Origin: Mucidula mucida
Lineage: Eukaryota > Basidiomycota > Agaricomycetes > Agaricales > Physalacriaceae
Length of the DNA: 64,000 nucleotides
Direction of reading: 5' to 3'
Assembly (NCBI GenBank): GCA_015501055.1
Contig: JADNYV010000041.1
Span: 205,067 to 269,066 of the forward strand
Made by a program: the position numbers and the translations under genes. Below the pieces are notes generated by a model. That model was not told the origin of the DNA. It ran no database searches and saw only the letters and a program-made list of their open reading frames with translations. Within the stretch, counting starts at the first letter, position 1, and each line of letters opens with the position of its first letter. Below, piece after piece: positions 11,658-23,600 of this stretch.

Positions 11658-13445
11658 GTGATATCACATGATCGGCCTTTGTTCATTTGGGAGTCAAAGA
11701 TTACGTTGACCTAACCACCACCACCACCTATCTACATAGCATGAACGACGTCTTCCCCGACGCGTCCAATCTGTCCGCGTCCAATTTCTCCGCATTTTCG
11801 CGCGACGATGATAGGAAATTGTGCATTCTGGTACGACACGAACGTCTTTCGTCTTGATTTGTTTAATCCAGCCATCAGATTCCTCAAACACGGCTCTCGT
11901 GGAGGACCGTGCATCGGGCCCCAATGGCAGGAAGAATTTGTAAGCAAGTGTGGACAGATTCAACATTATCCAGGACATCCCCCAACAGACTTTTCCCGTT
12001 CTGGCTAGCCCACCGTTTACGCCGTCTCTAGACCAGCGCTATTCAGCCCCCCCGCAGCCGCTGCTTGATTTCGAAGACATATTCGTCGATGTCAGCCCGC
12101 CCATTGCGTTAGACTCATTTCTCGTCAAGACCATTGGTGCCGAATCGGTAAGTGACTTCAACTCGAGACTCGTCCTGTCTGAATGCATGTAGTATATAGC
12201 AAGGCCTTGCGATACTTTATTCTCGCTTCTGCGATCCAAGGGCGCGATATGGGTCAATAAGTTGCCCTTCGTCCACTCGCTATGCCCGTCTCGACGATTC
12301 AGCGGCGACACGCACAAGAAACTGAGCTTAGTGCGACGACCCGCCGGCTTTGGGCAAAGACTGTTTATGTCAACGGCGACCTTCTCTCATCAACTCAGTT
12401 GGAAGGATAACGTGAGACGACTTTTAGACTCGTCCCCCTCCTCCCCGCTCAAGCATGAGTGCCTCGTCTTGTCTATCGATATGATGCGCGCATTTGAGGG
12501 CCCTGCAGAGAGCCTCGAAGATGCGATGAATAGCTACATGCATGGTCTCTGGAGAGATTTCGTTCCGAAGTATCATGTTGTCCTGGGCATGCCTCGTACG
12601 ACCTTTGATAACAAAAACTGGGATTGGCGCTCGTCTGCCACTATAGTTCCGTGGATCATGGTCAGTCATGTCCCAATGCTGACCTTCTGCTTTGCATTGA
12701 CAAGTTTTCTAGCGCTACATATGTAATGCGGGCTATCGGCTCCTACTCTTCATCGACAATTTCAACCACCCCTTCATACATTCTACGCCAGAGACGATTG
12801 AGACGATTGCCATTGCCATATCTCGTTATCTTATACGACCTATGCTGAATTGGCTGGAGGGTGGGATGATCGTAGGTGGCATGATCTTGGGCGAGCCTCT
12901 GTCCGAGGAGCCGTCTTGGGTCGAGGAAGCTACAGATCTTTTCGAGCCCATTGCTCGGGACATCTCACACGACGCCTCTTCCCTTCATGGTGCGTTCGGC
13001 TTTACATGGGAGCAAGTGAGCACGATGGCGGCGGAGGTCTTACCCATCGCGGAGGAGAGGACAAGGTGCCTGGAGGAGCTGCGCGAACATTGGCGACATA
13101 TGGCGAAGGGCGCATATGAATACAGCGTGAACGACGTTCTCACCTTTTTGCGACGGGAGACACTACCCCCATACTCTAGTCCGGCAATGCCGCCTTGGCC
13201 ATATGATGATGAAGACTCGGAGCAAGACGACGAAGACTCGACGTGAACTGATTCCTCATTTGCGCTGTTATTGTTGATCGCCTTGCTATGTACCATACTT
13301 CAATGTTCTGATTTCATTCCCACTGTATATTATATGACGACCTTAGTTATACACATAGAAATGCATTTTCTCCGAAAACCCACTGTACAGTTGGTCATTT
13401 AGTGAATCAGCGTTCACGCAAATTGCTAGAGCAAGATTGACGATT
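11658..13445 (+). repeat. Segmental direct duplication, unit 2
   Basis: Second unit of the duplication matched by 6545-8340. It begins at gtgatatcacatgatc, contains copy 3 and ends in the shared sequence agttatacacatagaa..catttagtgaatc..gacgatta. The units are about 5.1 kb apart, in direct orientation. Confidence 0.8.
11741..13246 (+). CDS. AAA-ATPase-like protein, short form, copy 3 (core intact, N-terminal exons out of frame)
   Basis: Exon 1 (11741-11830) is 10 nt shorter than its match in copy 2, and exon 2 carries an 18-bp loss and about 26 bp of extra sequence, so I find no splice that joins the first ATG to the core in frame. From about 11950 the core is continuous: ..12147, intron, 12193-12660 (468 nt), intron, 12713-13246. 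Motifs are IWVNKLPFVHSLCP, LVRRPAGFGQRLF, LLLFIDNFNHPFIHS, GGMILGEPLSEEPSW, GAFGFTWEQV, EYSVNDVLTFLR and the acidic tail DDEDSEQDDEDST. The P-loop Lys is Gln and the Walker B Glu is Asn. It could still be expressed from an internal start. Copy 2 shows the mirror situation: good N-terminus, broken C-terminus. Confidence 0.6.
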
Positions 13446-13951
13446 AATCATCTGGCATTCCACATGAAAGCTGTGTTTGTCGCGCATTTGGCTGGGACGT
13501 CTCTATAGACTCGTCGTTGCGGCATCATGCCCGTCGTGAGATTTCTTATACCAGAGCCAGACGCGCTGATTTTCGAGTAAGAGAGCACGAGCAAGGACGA
13601 ACTTGGCTGCTCCCGAATATGAGGTGATCACCAGGGTCTGGGGTCAGCGCCACATTTGCACTCTCCCTAGTGCGGCATGATTGATATTTATGTTTAGGGT
13701 TCACTTGGAATTGTTCGGCAGCTTGAAGAGGTTTGCCGTCATGGACGCGAGCTTGATTAGACCAAGATTCAGTCGAAGGACTTTAATCATCAGATAAGTA
13801 ACTGGTACCCAAGAGTATCTTCTGTAAAGGCTGCCACACGCTATCGTCGCGTCGAGGTACTTGCCATATTGGCACACAGGGAAGATAATCGGAGGAAACG
13901 AGATCGCTATAGCATGGTACAACAGCATACAGTAATGTAGAATAACACAAC
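13247..13951. other. 3' flanks of two convergent genes
   Basis: The first 200 bp are shared with the duplicated unit. The remainder is the 3' side of RPS26 on the other strand. No gene is supported. Confidence 0.4.
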
Positions 13952-14571
13952 TCATGCCTTTCCTGCGGCAGCAGCGGCTTTGGCGTCTTCAGCAGCAGCG
14001 ACAGCGGGGTTGACCTTCTTTCCGTCCTTCCACCGGACTCGTGGAGGTGGGGCACGGTTCCTGCGGCCCTCACGCGAACGTACACGGACGACTGATATCG
14101 ATAAGTACAGGATTGAAAGGAAAGCCTAGATAAAGCGTACCATGTGAGTGGATGGCGCACGAGACGCAGTAGCAAATTTTGATGTACAATTTCGGGATGG
14201 CGTATTCTGCGAAATCATCAGCAAAAGTGAGGAGAACAGGCTGCTATACACACCTTGGTAGATGGATGCCTCGCTGATATCCCGGACAGCAGCGCTCTCG
14301 ACCATGTTCCTTACGGTGAAGCGCTTGATGGCCTTGTCCTTGCCGACACAGCGCGAGCAGTTGGAGCAGCGCATAAACGTGGTGTGGCCGCGGCCCTTCT
14401 TGTTGCGGCCGCCATTTCTTCTTTTCTTTGTCTGTCGGCGTCGTTAGCATCCAGTTGGCAATCGGGAGTTATCCAAGTGCATCCATCGCATCCAGCCAAT
14501 TCCACAGCAATTCATCCGCGACAATGGGCGCACGGGGCGATATCTGCACAGCGAGCACGAAAACTCACCAT
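13952..14571 (-). CDS. RPS26: 40S ribosomal protein S26 (eS26)
   Basis: Four exons (14569-14571, 14254-14431, 14141-14206, 13952-14091) splice to 128 codons without a break. The first coding exon is only the ATG, followed directly by GTGAGT. The N-terminus after splicing is [16 protein letters not shown], followed by [19 protein letters not shown] and the second Cys pair in [11 protein letters not shown], which together form the zinc site of eS26. The tail [20 protein letters not shown] segment and an Ala/Lys-rich end complete it. Length and order agree with fungal eS26 (about 119-130 aa). Role: small ribosomal subunit protein near the mRNA exit channel. The region 14572-14884 is the spacer to the divergent neighbour and presumably carries both promoters. 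Confidence 0.95.
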
Positions 14572-14884
14572 CTTGAGGTCGGGTCGAGCAGGACGTTGAG
14601 CGTGTCGATGGGACTGTCTGCAGATTTGCTCTGGATGGATGATGTAAGCTTGTAGTTCCCACGGTCTCAATGCCGGGCGGCACTTCCCAAAATAGCCCAC
14701 AATGGCCTTTGTTCGGTCTTTGTACAATTGCATTGTGCAACCGCGCCCTGGCTATTGTTCTGTATTGTGTTCAAGGTCTACATAAGCGAGTCTCCGATGG
14801 CTGGGCTCTCTCATTCTCCCTTCCGCTCTTCCAGGACCACTTGAGCCCGGTGCTCCCTTCCCTTGCTAGACTTTCTTTGACGAC

Positions 14885-15929
14885 ATGTTCTCATTCACGT
14901 TCTTCGCATTCACCTTGTCGACTATCTCCGTGGCCTATGCCGCTCCTGCTGTCGACGCCGCCGCCCTAGAGGCCAACGGTCTCGCAGCCCAGACTCAGAA
15001 TGCTGCTTTCCAGAATCTTACAGTCAATGATGCTTGTACAGTAAGTGGCATTCACTCTCCCATTGACTCTGTACTAAACTTGATATTCAGCTGGAGAAGT
15101 CGGTTGCATAGCGGCGCCCTCGCAGAATGCGACAACAATGCATGGTCGACCACTGATTGCCCCGACGCTTCACAATGCTTCTCCTTACCCTCTATCCGCT
15201 CGAATGGAACAGTAAGTCGATCATCTCATAATTATGAACGTTCTAATGACTCATAAGCTTTTACAATGCACAAGTGAGAAGATGCCCTTTCAATCATCGA
15301 CGCTACAGGTGTAAGCGGTGGAATCTTCGGGGATGATTCCGAATCAACCGACGATGGCTCTGATTCCAACGATGGGGATGACCCAACGAAAACGGGTCTG
15401 ACGACGGTGGAAGTGTCGCCGCCAGTGGAGACGCGAGTGCAGAGTCCACCGCGGAGGCTTCTGCCACAGAATCCAGCGCTCCAGCGTGATTACCGTCACC
15501 GTCACCCTGACGCCTTCCGATTCCATTCCCGCCAGTACCATCGGCTCCGCGCTTGCTACCACCACTCTCTCACCACAAGAGGCGTCTAGTCTCCTTGCTC
15601 GGCTACACTTGACTCGAGCGATAGTTCCAGTGTCAGCGCATCGGCGGTGGATAGTGCCAGCATCTCGGCGACGGACAGCGTCAGCCCGCTGTCGACAGAC
15701 AGTGTGAGCGCATTATCGACCGACAGTTTATCGGCGACCGAGAGCCCCAGTGCATCACTCACAGCGACCCCTTCCGCCGCGACATCCTCCCTCTCCATCG
15801 CAGGTCTATCCTCTGATATATTGGTGTCGTCCTTGCTTCTTCCCTCGCTGCAGGGAACGCTGCTGCTACCACGACAAGCGCTAGCACGCTTCCTTCATTG
15901 ACCGCTGCGCGGCCTGCTGCTACTGCATG
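14885..15929 (+). pseudogene. Secreted Cys/Ser-rich protein of an Agaricomycete family, frameshifted
   Basis: The start MFSFTFFAFTLSTISVAYAAP is a clear signal peptide. Blocks in order are ANGLAAQTQNAAFQNL, NDACT (splice) GEVGCI, ALAECDNNAWSTTDCPD, CFSLPSIRSNGT, TSEK, DALSIIDATGVSGGIFGDD, then a Ser/Thr/Asp-rich region. They resemble a family of uncharacterised secreted proteins of mushrooms (signal peptide, four or more Cys, Ser-rich tail). The frame changes by single bases near 15105 (after GEVGCI), near 15275 (between SEK and DAL) and again in the Ser-rich tail (15400-15650). Function unknown. Multiple shifts point to decay, but sequence error cannot be excluded. Confidence 0.55.
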
Positions 15930-16039
15930 ATCGTCGTCATCTTCACGTTTCTTACGAGGACATTTACTTTACGATAACTGGCATATTGGATTTGTAGCAT
16001 AGAACGGTGTAATGTTAGAGAGCTGGAATCAGAACGTGC

Positions 16040-17110
16040 GTCTAAATAGTGGCTTCAAGTTCGATGTCTGGCGAAGGAATAGGATCGAAGTACACAAAAG
16101 TGTCCTCACTATTTACACAAGTACCTGAGTTACGGGAATACGTATGGACCAGGCGGCGGAAACTTGATACTCTTCGCATCGAGCTCTTCAACAGTGTGCT
16201 TCTTCCAGACCCACTTCTTTCCATTGGGATGTTTGGTCGTAAGTCCCGGCGCCCAGTCACTGTCAGCGTCGCCGACCAGACGCCACACGAGCCCGGTGTG
16301 GGCGCCGTGTATAGCGCGATAGCACACGGGGCGATCATTTTGTCGGTACTTTGGGAAATTCCAAGTAAATATATATATCACTGTCGTTCCACATCACTTC
16401 ATTCTAGCTAAATGAAGGGTGAGCTAAAGTCGTAACAAATGGATGAGCCTTACATATAGTGGGAACAACATTAACAAAGTGTTTGTTTCCCTTCTCCTCT
16501 TCAAGTTCATACGCTTCCTCTATTTGGGGTAAGAACGCCTTGTACGACGTCGCCATCGGGATCTGGCGCTAGAGACAACTTTCCACCAGTAAATTCATAC
16601 GCCAGCGATGGATTGCCTTGGGATTCAGACCTGTAGTTCAAGAAGAACCACATACAAGTCTTGTGGAAATCGTACGGCTTCAGGGCATCATGTAGAAATC
16701 GCCTCTTCGAGGGTCTTTCGATGTAACACATCCCAGTCTTGGGTTAGATACCTGCGCGCTTCCGCGGATGGGAGGTTACGCATGGAACTGGGCATTGGGG
16801 AGGTTGTTGTGAAGGCGGCTTGTTGGTCAATCTTACAAGGGTCTTTGTGGAGGGGCCAGTGCGCTCTCGGGTGTTCGCGGCTCTAAATGAAAAGAACTTT
16901 AATCAGTCTGGGATTGGCGTCGAAGTCACCGTGAAAACGTACACAATACCGCGTTCCCCGACACTCGCTGCATCGGCGGTTGCCCCGATGCCACAATACG
17001 CGCAACGCATGGGGTAGTTTTCGGAATCGGGCAACTTGCCTGAGTTAACTTTGAAGACGGTTTTACGACAGGGTGTGGATCCATACTGATGTAAGACATG
17101 GAAACAAGGT
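16040..17110 (-). pseudogene. MYND-type zinc-finger protein, frameshifted
   Basis: On the minus strand near 17010-16840 the pattern CAYCG.. NRRCSECRGTRYC, an intron (GTACG..TTTAG), then SREHPRAHWPLHKDPCK gives the MYND consensus C-x2-C, C-x2-C, YCS..H..HW..HK..C. Downstream are WDVLHRKTLEEA, ALKPYDFHKTCMWFFLNY, AYEFTGGKLSLAPDPDG and ATSYKAFLPQIEEAY, then WKKHTVEELDAKSIKFP. These blocks occupy three frames, with shifts near 17000, 16710 and 16550. MYND fingers bind Pro-rich partners; many uncharacterised mushroom proteins have one at the N-terminus with a similar downstream region. No target is suggested by the neighbours. Confidence 0.6.
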
Positions 17111-17241
17111 AGGGATGTGGGGAAAGATGTCGGCGAAATGGAAGCAGTTCACCTTCACGTGACGCCACCAGGGATGCTTGTTGTTTCCAGTCACAAACTT
17201 GATTCAATGATATTGCCGCGTAAGAAGTCTCCTACTCGTGT

Positions 17242-18578
17242 TTAATCTAGAGACCATGAATTTGTATGAAAGTCCATAAGAATACTCTCCGTCAACAGAG
17301 AGCGCGCCTTTAGTTGAGGCACAAGGGTATCAATGCCAGCGAGTCTACGCATATAGGAATGCAAAGGTAGCCTCGACAACTCCAAAGCATAATGCTTCCA
17401 TTGGCCTGGCCATCGCCCCGTTTGCTCGCGTTTCTGCTGAGTCCCGCGCAAGAATTCGCGGCTCCGCAGCGAGATATAAAGGTGGCATGAACGACTAGTG
17501 AGAACATGGTCTGCCTTGCGCCATAGCTCCTGAGAATCCGTGAAGCATTGCTTGACGCTGAGCCGATCCACCAATCCCGAGATGTATAATTCGATACTTC
17601 TGACGGCGGGTAGTGAAGGGATGTTCCTCACTATCCACGCTAAGCAACGTCGCACGTCGTCCACGCCGAAGTTGAAGAGCGTGATCGCTGTGAGAGCACT
17701 GACGTCGATGTATTCGTTTAGCGGTCCTATTGAGAGTGAGCACTCGGTTACCACACGGGTCAGCACTTACGGGGAAGGAGGATCTGACCCAAGGTGAGCT
17801 TGGCCAAGCTGGCTGGATATTGACTCCTAACGTTCAACGTCAAGAACCTCCCGAAGTGCATATTGGCTGTTTAGCAGAGGGTCTTCGAAGTCGGAGGGAC
17901 CTTGGATGATGACGAGTGCAAAATGCTCCAGATCGTTGCAAGAGGCAGGGAGTCCGCTCTCATAAAACCAAGCGAGGATGATGGACGCGGTCTCTGAATC
18001 AAGCTGCATCCAGATGTGGGCAGAAACATCGAATTGAGGTGGTCTTCCGGAATGTGCGGCACGAACTTCGACCTGCCATGCATGCTATCGGGGGAGCTCG
18101 AGAAGCGGACGTTGTCGAGAGCTAACGTCTTCAACTGTGGCGACGACGAGAGGATAGTCCAAAGAAGTGACGGACGCAATTCTTGAACGAAATTGAAGAT
18201 GAGGTGGCGCAACTTCAAGCTGGACCTTGGCACGTAGGGAGTGGGTAAGGCATCGGAGTCTCGAAACGACACTGCGACAAGGATGAGACTTGATAGATTG
18301 TGGAATCCATTTAATAGATAGTCAATGTCTGCAGTCTCGAAGACGCAATCCTGGAGCATTAATGAAGTGCATGCCTCCAAATTATGTTCTTCGCTGTCGA
18401 CGAGAGTGTGAATCCACGTCCACTGGCCAGACGCATCTGAGGCTGTATCGACGTCGCACAGCTTTAGCCGTCCGGTCTTTTGTAGCTTGGACGGAAGACG
18501 CCACCCGCGTCTGGGGAAATTTCTATCAACGCGGGCCTTGGGAAATTGGGAGGGAAATGTCTTGGAGGCAGGCATCAC
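17242..18578 (-). pseudogene. F-box/LRR-type protein lacking a recognisable F-box, frameshifted
   Basis: The first block (from about 18578) shows leucine-rich stretches such as LVDSEEHNLEACTSLMLQDC, FHNLSSLILVAVSF, LKLRHLIFNFV and SPQLKTLALDNVRF. The frame then changes near 18020 (to LAWFYESGLPASCNDLEHFA) and near 17860 (to HFGRFLTLNVRSQYPASLAK). An intron, GTAAGTGC..CAATAG, leads into the C-terminal 170 codons (PLNEYIDVSALTAITLFNFG, VRRCLAWIVRNIPSL). The layout resembles C-terminal parts of mushroom F-box proteins with irregular LRRs; the F-box itself is not visible. Stop at 17242. Confidence 0.5.
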
Positions 18579-20181
18579 AACTGGGTCTTCATGAGGGGAG
18601 ATTTTTACCGAAAGAACAAGGCGCTCACCTTGAAAAGAGAAAACAAGGGACGCAAAAAAGCTGTAAAAGCGACAAGTGACACGCCTTTAGTCGCCAAATC
18701 AGGACGCCTTGTTCCGTATATCGTATACGGAGACCAATTACATGTAATGATGTTGATCTCCGTTGTTCGAGCGTGGCATGCGCAAGTGTGTCGGGTACTA
18801 TGCTCTAGGAAGACATAAATACTTAGGTCAGAAGGGAAAAGAGGGTAGCATCTACTTCGCTTTATTGTGAACATCACACGAGGTTGGACGGAATCGAGAA
18901 GCCATTGGCGTGTGGAGACTGATTCTGAAGTAAGCGCAGGTGAGGAATGAATAATTTCCGGCGTTCTAAAAACTCACTGATCACTCCTTCGTGAAATTAA
19001 AATCCAAGCAGCTAACACGAGGTGGCCTTGCGGGAGAGCGAAGTCGGAGTAGAGCCGGAAGTGGTAAACGAAGAAAATCGTGAGGGTGGTTGCATCTCTC
19101 CAGCTCTGGGTAGTACTGAAAATACATGACACGAAGCTTTGACACTCTGATGGCGAGACTATTCCAAATCTTGCAACATTCGAGACTCGAGTCAAGCTAG
19201 CGGTTGCCTTTTCGGGGATGACCGCTTTCCTTGACAACGACCATAACCTTAAACCCTTTGCCGACCAGCATATACTGAGCCTGGAGCTCAATAGACTTAC
19301 TAAGACTGAACGACGCGAAAGTCCCCGGGAACCTTCAGGCCGTGATCTAATAAAAGAAGTGTGGCGGCTTTTTCCGGATCGGGCTTGGCTGTGGCGTCCT
19401 AAATACGCTGAAAATTGGACTTACGTTCCCGTTGATTGAGGCGAGGCTCGATCGGCGGGTCGAGGCCCAAGTTGACCGTTAAGCAAAGTTCAAACACCTA
19501 CCTCAGCCTGGTCCGTGCGCTAACGTGGCCCGTGCGCATCCCGAAACGTATAAAGCCCGCCCCCGAACATTGTGCTTCCTTACCACTCTGGCCTTTTGGC
19601 TTAGATCAAGTGTAGTATCTGTTCTTAATAGTTTAACCACTATTACGGAGGCACCGCCTCCCGTATTTGGTTATCTAATTTTTGCCGCCCTTGTTCTTCG
19701 TGCTCTGCTTGCAACACGGGGACGCGATGACCTTGCCACTGCAGTATCGGCTTGTGTTGTCGGGGGAACCCACTTCTTTTTTTTGTTCGCGTCTAGTCGA
19801 CTGTTTCCTCTTGGCAACAGTTCGGGATGCGGCAAAATTATCTTAGTGCCTCTACTGTACTCTATCTACTTCAATCATCTTTAACTACAACTCGAATGGG
19901 AGTAATATCTGTGGCGCAATGGATATTCTATCACTACGCTTGGTGTGACTGCACAACTCTACTTGCAATTGGATTCAAGATGATTGAGCTGCTCTCATTC
20001 GCACTAGCTGGTCAGCTTTGAATGGTGAGGGAGGCCGGTACTGGCAACAATAATTTGGGACGTACTAATCACAGGATAACGTGCCTGCATTATATTCATC
20101 ACTGAAGATATGGTCGAGAATTCTGTAATGGCTCATTGCAAGTTGAAGAGGGCGCCGAATCCATCAATGACATTTCTGTAA
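18579..20181. other. About 1.6 kb without a supported gene
   Basis: Open frames at 18974-19291 (minus) and 19525-19884 (plus) have hydrophobic runs, but no family match, intron pattern or signal I can defend. Confidence 0.4.
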
Positions 20182-22020
20182 CTAGAACCTGACACGAACG
20201 CGCCCAAAGGATCTAAGAAATTTTATCGGTAAGTCATTGCATATAGCTATGCCCAAACGTACCCCAATGATAGAATCTACGATGGGTAGACTCGGGATAT
20301 CGACCGTATCGATGATCCTCACCATGGCTCTCATGCTCGCCGCTAATCGTGCACGGGAAGCGGGGTTCTGCGATAGAAAGGGCGCGTGTAGGCGGATCAT
20401 GGCGGCATGGACGAGGCAATGAGTCACAACAGCCTGAGCCGTAGCAGAGGCAGTCAGAGACGGAAGGATCGACGTGAATTTCTCAATCGTCGTTTGAAAC
20501 GTGTTGAATGATGCAAAGAACTGCCCAGCCTGCCGCTGGCTCATACCTTCCAAGTAAGATATTAGCTTTCTTGTGATCTCTGACCGGGATATGCGCATAC
20601 CTGAGTGATAACTAGACACGAGGCGATAAGCGTGGTCAAATAGAATGGAGGCTTTCGCTTGTAATGCTAATGCTGAAGTCCCGCTGTCGTGTTCACCGTC
20701 CAAAAACTTCTGCACTGTACGACTCGTTCGGAACTCGCATAGGCGGGAACTCTGTCGACAGTATATGAGAAGCGTCTGCCATGTAACATGCAAGGCGCCT
20801 ACCTGTGCATAGCTACCGATGTCCATGGGCCAAGGAAGCTCGACTCTCGCTTCAGAGGAGCACGGCCACGGGAACGGCGAAGGCGAGCCATCGACTGTAC
20901 TCCAGCAGTTGCTCAGTATAAACACAGTCCAGAATCCATTGATCCGTTCCCCTTCTTCAACATGATCCTTCGCGGGTGGCAGTGATGTCTCGATTGGAGC
21001 AAGTTCGGAAAGAGGATTCACCGAGTGTATCTTGTGAAGCCGAGCACTCAAAACGAGCGACACCGCAGCGCTACCGTGATACTTTCCCTCGAGATAACGG
21101 GACTGTCGAAAGAAGTATTGTGATAAAAGTATTTCGGCTTGAATGCAATGCATCACTGCCTGGGGATGACCGCTCGCCAGTCCTTGAGCGACTTCCTGAA
21201 TAGTCCGTGTAAGGAGAGGGGCTCGTGTCTGTGGAGATCGCTATCATGGGAAAGATGCGAGCCCCAGAGAAAAATAGCGCTCATCAGGGCGTTTAATGGA
21301 CGTTCGTTGAGATCCGGAGCAGCAAGAGCGTTTGTGAGCCTAGAGGGGTCAAGGAAGAAGCCAATTTCGTTACAATTTTGTAACGCAGTTGTATCCTGGA
21401 CATTCGAGGTTGGTAAACACGCTGCAGATCAATGGTAGAAAACGCACAAGGTCTCCTTCAGGGCGTCTTTGTCAGGGAATTCCGAATCCTGCTTGATATT
21501 CGGAATGGGATGGCACAGAAGGCTAGAGCAAAGTCCTTCTTGAGTAGGAGTCGCTTCGCGTGCATCTATGACTATGGGAAAGTTGAGCCCAAGCCTGTAC
21601 AAATTGGAAGGGCGTACCGGTCTTGACTTGAAGTGGATACGGCTGAGTGAGAGAAACCGCGTCGTCGGGAATATCAGGATTCTCCAGTTGATGAATTCTG
21701 TTCTCCAATAATGTGATTTGCTCCTCGAGGGACTGTGTCATTGTCAGTCCGCCATGCGAATTATACTCGCAGTCTCTATGTGACAGAGAGGTTCTACACG
21801 CTGTACAGATAGGTCTCTGACCATCGCATTTCTAGGCAAAGTTAAGTTGGCGTCCATTGTTGGGATAGACACCATACGTACGACTTTCCGGCGTCTGTGA
21901 TGGAACTAATCAGCAATAAATCCTAGTTTTCAAAAAGTGCACACCTGCAATTGAGGCACGAAGTTCTGAAGCCTTTCCGTGGCCGAGTTGTTTCATTCAG
22001 AGAAGCAGATGAGGAGGACA
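20182..22020 (-). CDS. Zn2Cys6 fungal transcription factor (apparent frameshift in linker)
   Basis: From ATG 22020 two small introns join SCLNCRRRKV to KCDGQRPICTAC and then DCEYN, giving the full Cx2Cx6Cx5Cx2Cx8C zinc cluster. SLEEQITLLENRIHQLEN follows as a short coiled-coil dimerisation segment. Downstream, IGFFLDPSRLTNALAAPDLN, LNALMSAIFLWGSHLSH and GHPQAVMHCIQAEILLSQYFF start the Fungal_trans (PF04082) middle homology region. It continues open to 20182 with ERINGFWTVFILSNCWS, GMRISRSEITRKLISYL and HAAMIRLHAPFL. The frame shifts by one base near 21215 (a CCCC run) before TIQEVAQGLASGHPQ, and the exon borders in 21430-21620 are uncertain. DNA-binding regulator; target unknown; no obvious cluster partner. 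Confidence 0.7.
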
Positions 22021-22929
22021 TCTCAATAACAGGTCTAGGGGATCAGATCTACTTTCTGCGCGTCCTGAAGATGTACACAGTTTTATATTGAACCCCGCCA
22101 GCCAACAATGAGCTCATTGGCCGGTCAACTTGAGTGTTTATAGTGGTCCCGTTGCTTCATAAACCTGAGGTCGGTCTTTGACAGCGTTTGTAAGACACCT
22201 CTGCCAGTGGAGTCAGCGTCGTCGGCCAATATGCGTTATAGAATACGCCCCCCACTAGCTTGCTACCTGGCACGGCGGGATCCGTAGTGAACGGAGGTAC
22301 CTAGTGCATCGTAAAATTCTGCTACCAGGCAGAACGATGCCGGAAAGGGATTGATATGTAGAGGGGAGACCGAGCGAAGCGGCTCAGTTTGAACCCGAAG
22401 AATTGAAGAGTGTTGTCACCATCGCAAGACGCAAGTTGTGTGATAATGGAGATGAGCTGGTAAGCAGGGCATTCGACATTGCGTCCAAAGTTAGTACAGA
22501 ATGCGGCGGCGAAGTGGACCGACGTCCGGGTAGCGAGTACGGGATCGGACATGATAGTCATGAGCAATGGTAAGATCTTTGTTTACCTGTAGCTTATCTT
22601 CGCAAATAACGCGGCAGATCCGGAAGTGAACTCGGAGTAACAAAAGATTCAGAACGACATGTGCCACGATTATAAATGGGCTGAAATCTTTAAGCAGAGG
22701 GCGCATTACATAGAACATATCAGATCAATTCGTTGTTCGAATTGAACAAGAATTCGCGAACGGCAGGTCAAGCAACTGTAGTCTCAATTGCCGCTCTTAT
22801 TCGAGTCTGGGCCCTGGCGAAACAACTAAGTACATAATTTCTCTTAAGGTCGACAAATGGTGACCTTACCTTCCTTGCTCGAAGCTGCGAGGGTATCTAC
22901 ACCATTATGAGACTAGCAACATGCAAGTC
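22021..22929. other. Gene-poor stretch with a hydrophobic minus-strand frame
   Basis: Minus-strand frames at 22491-22718 and 22322-22567 include a hydrophobic run (FIIVAHVVLNLLLL) and might be a relic of a membrane protein, but I could not assign a family. Confidence 0.3.
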
Positions 22930-23600
22930 GTTGCATCCACCGAAGGTAAAACTGGGTGTAGTACATCATGATGTCTCCAGGCTCAGGACTAAGCGATCCA
23001 AAGATTAGCGAGAGGAACGCTTTGACCGCCGGGAGCGCTGGTTGTTTATACGATGAAAGGAGATCCGACGGAAAATACATCGTGCAAGAGAAAAGGAACT
23101 AGGAGGGGTCAGTGTGGAGCCCAAACGGCAGCTAGAGTTACTGACGTCAATTTCGCCACTCCCCGGCTCAAGCTTGTTCACGGCGGATGCCACCCAAGCC
23201 GCACAATGAAAAGGACAACAGCGCCAGCTGTCAAGTAACATTGTTTTCGATGAACTGCCAGAACGGCACCAACATAAGCCGCCACGCCTATGAACAAAGC
23301 CTGAGCACGGCACAGCAATATTCGTACCAACGCCTTCGAAAACCTAGCTGAGGGTGGCAAAAGGAGTTGTATATGGATTATGACGAAAGATGAGAGCACT
23401 GATCATATAAGGATGAGGAATCAGACAAAAACGCCTCGTGGTCCGCGTTCTTCTAATGCGACCTCTGGCCCAAGGAAGGAGCACCGTATAAAATGGAGTC
23501 ATCATTGCTTAATTTGCCTAAAGCACACGCGTAAAAAGGCATTGCTCAAGTGTTCGAGTGTCAAGGCGTAGTCTGAAATCGCGGCGTCTAAAAACAGGCA
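22930..23600 (-). pseudogene. Decayed Rds1-like ferritin-fold gene
   Basis: Pieces of the family lie in order on the minus strand but in different frames: DYALTLEHLSNAF (near 23560), LPWARGRI and an ADHEA remnant (near 23460), YVGAVL (near 23290), WVASAVNKLEPGSG (near 23170), and LPAVKAFLSL with SPEPGDIM (near 23010). They match the intact gene at 1465-2543 (FALTLEHLENAF, LPPWARGRF, AWVASAVNKVEPWSG, NPKPGDIV). In-frame stops and shifts separate the blocks. The signal-peptide exon is not recognisable. Confidence 0.75.

Noticed and set aside
19525..19884. 119-codon plus-strand frame with hydrophobic stretches.
   Set aside because: No family match, no intron or signal evidence; probably chance.
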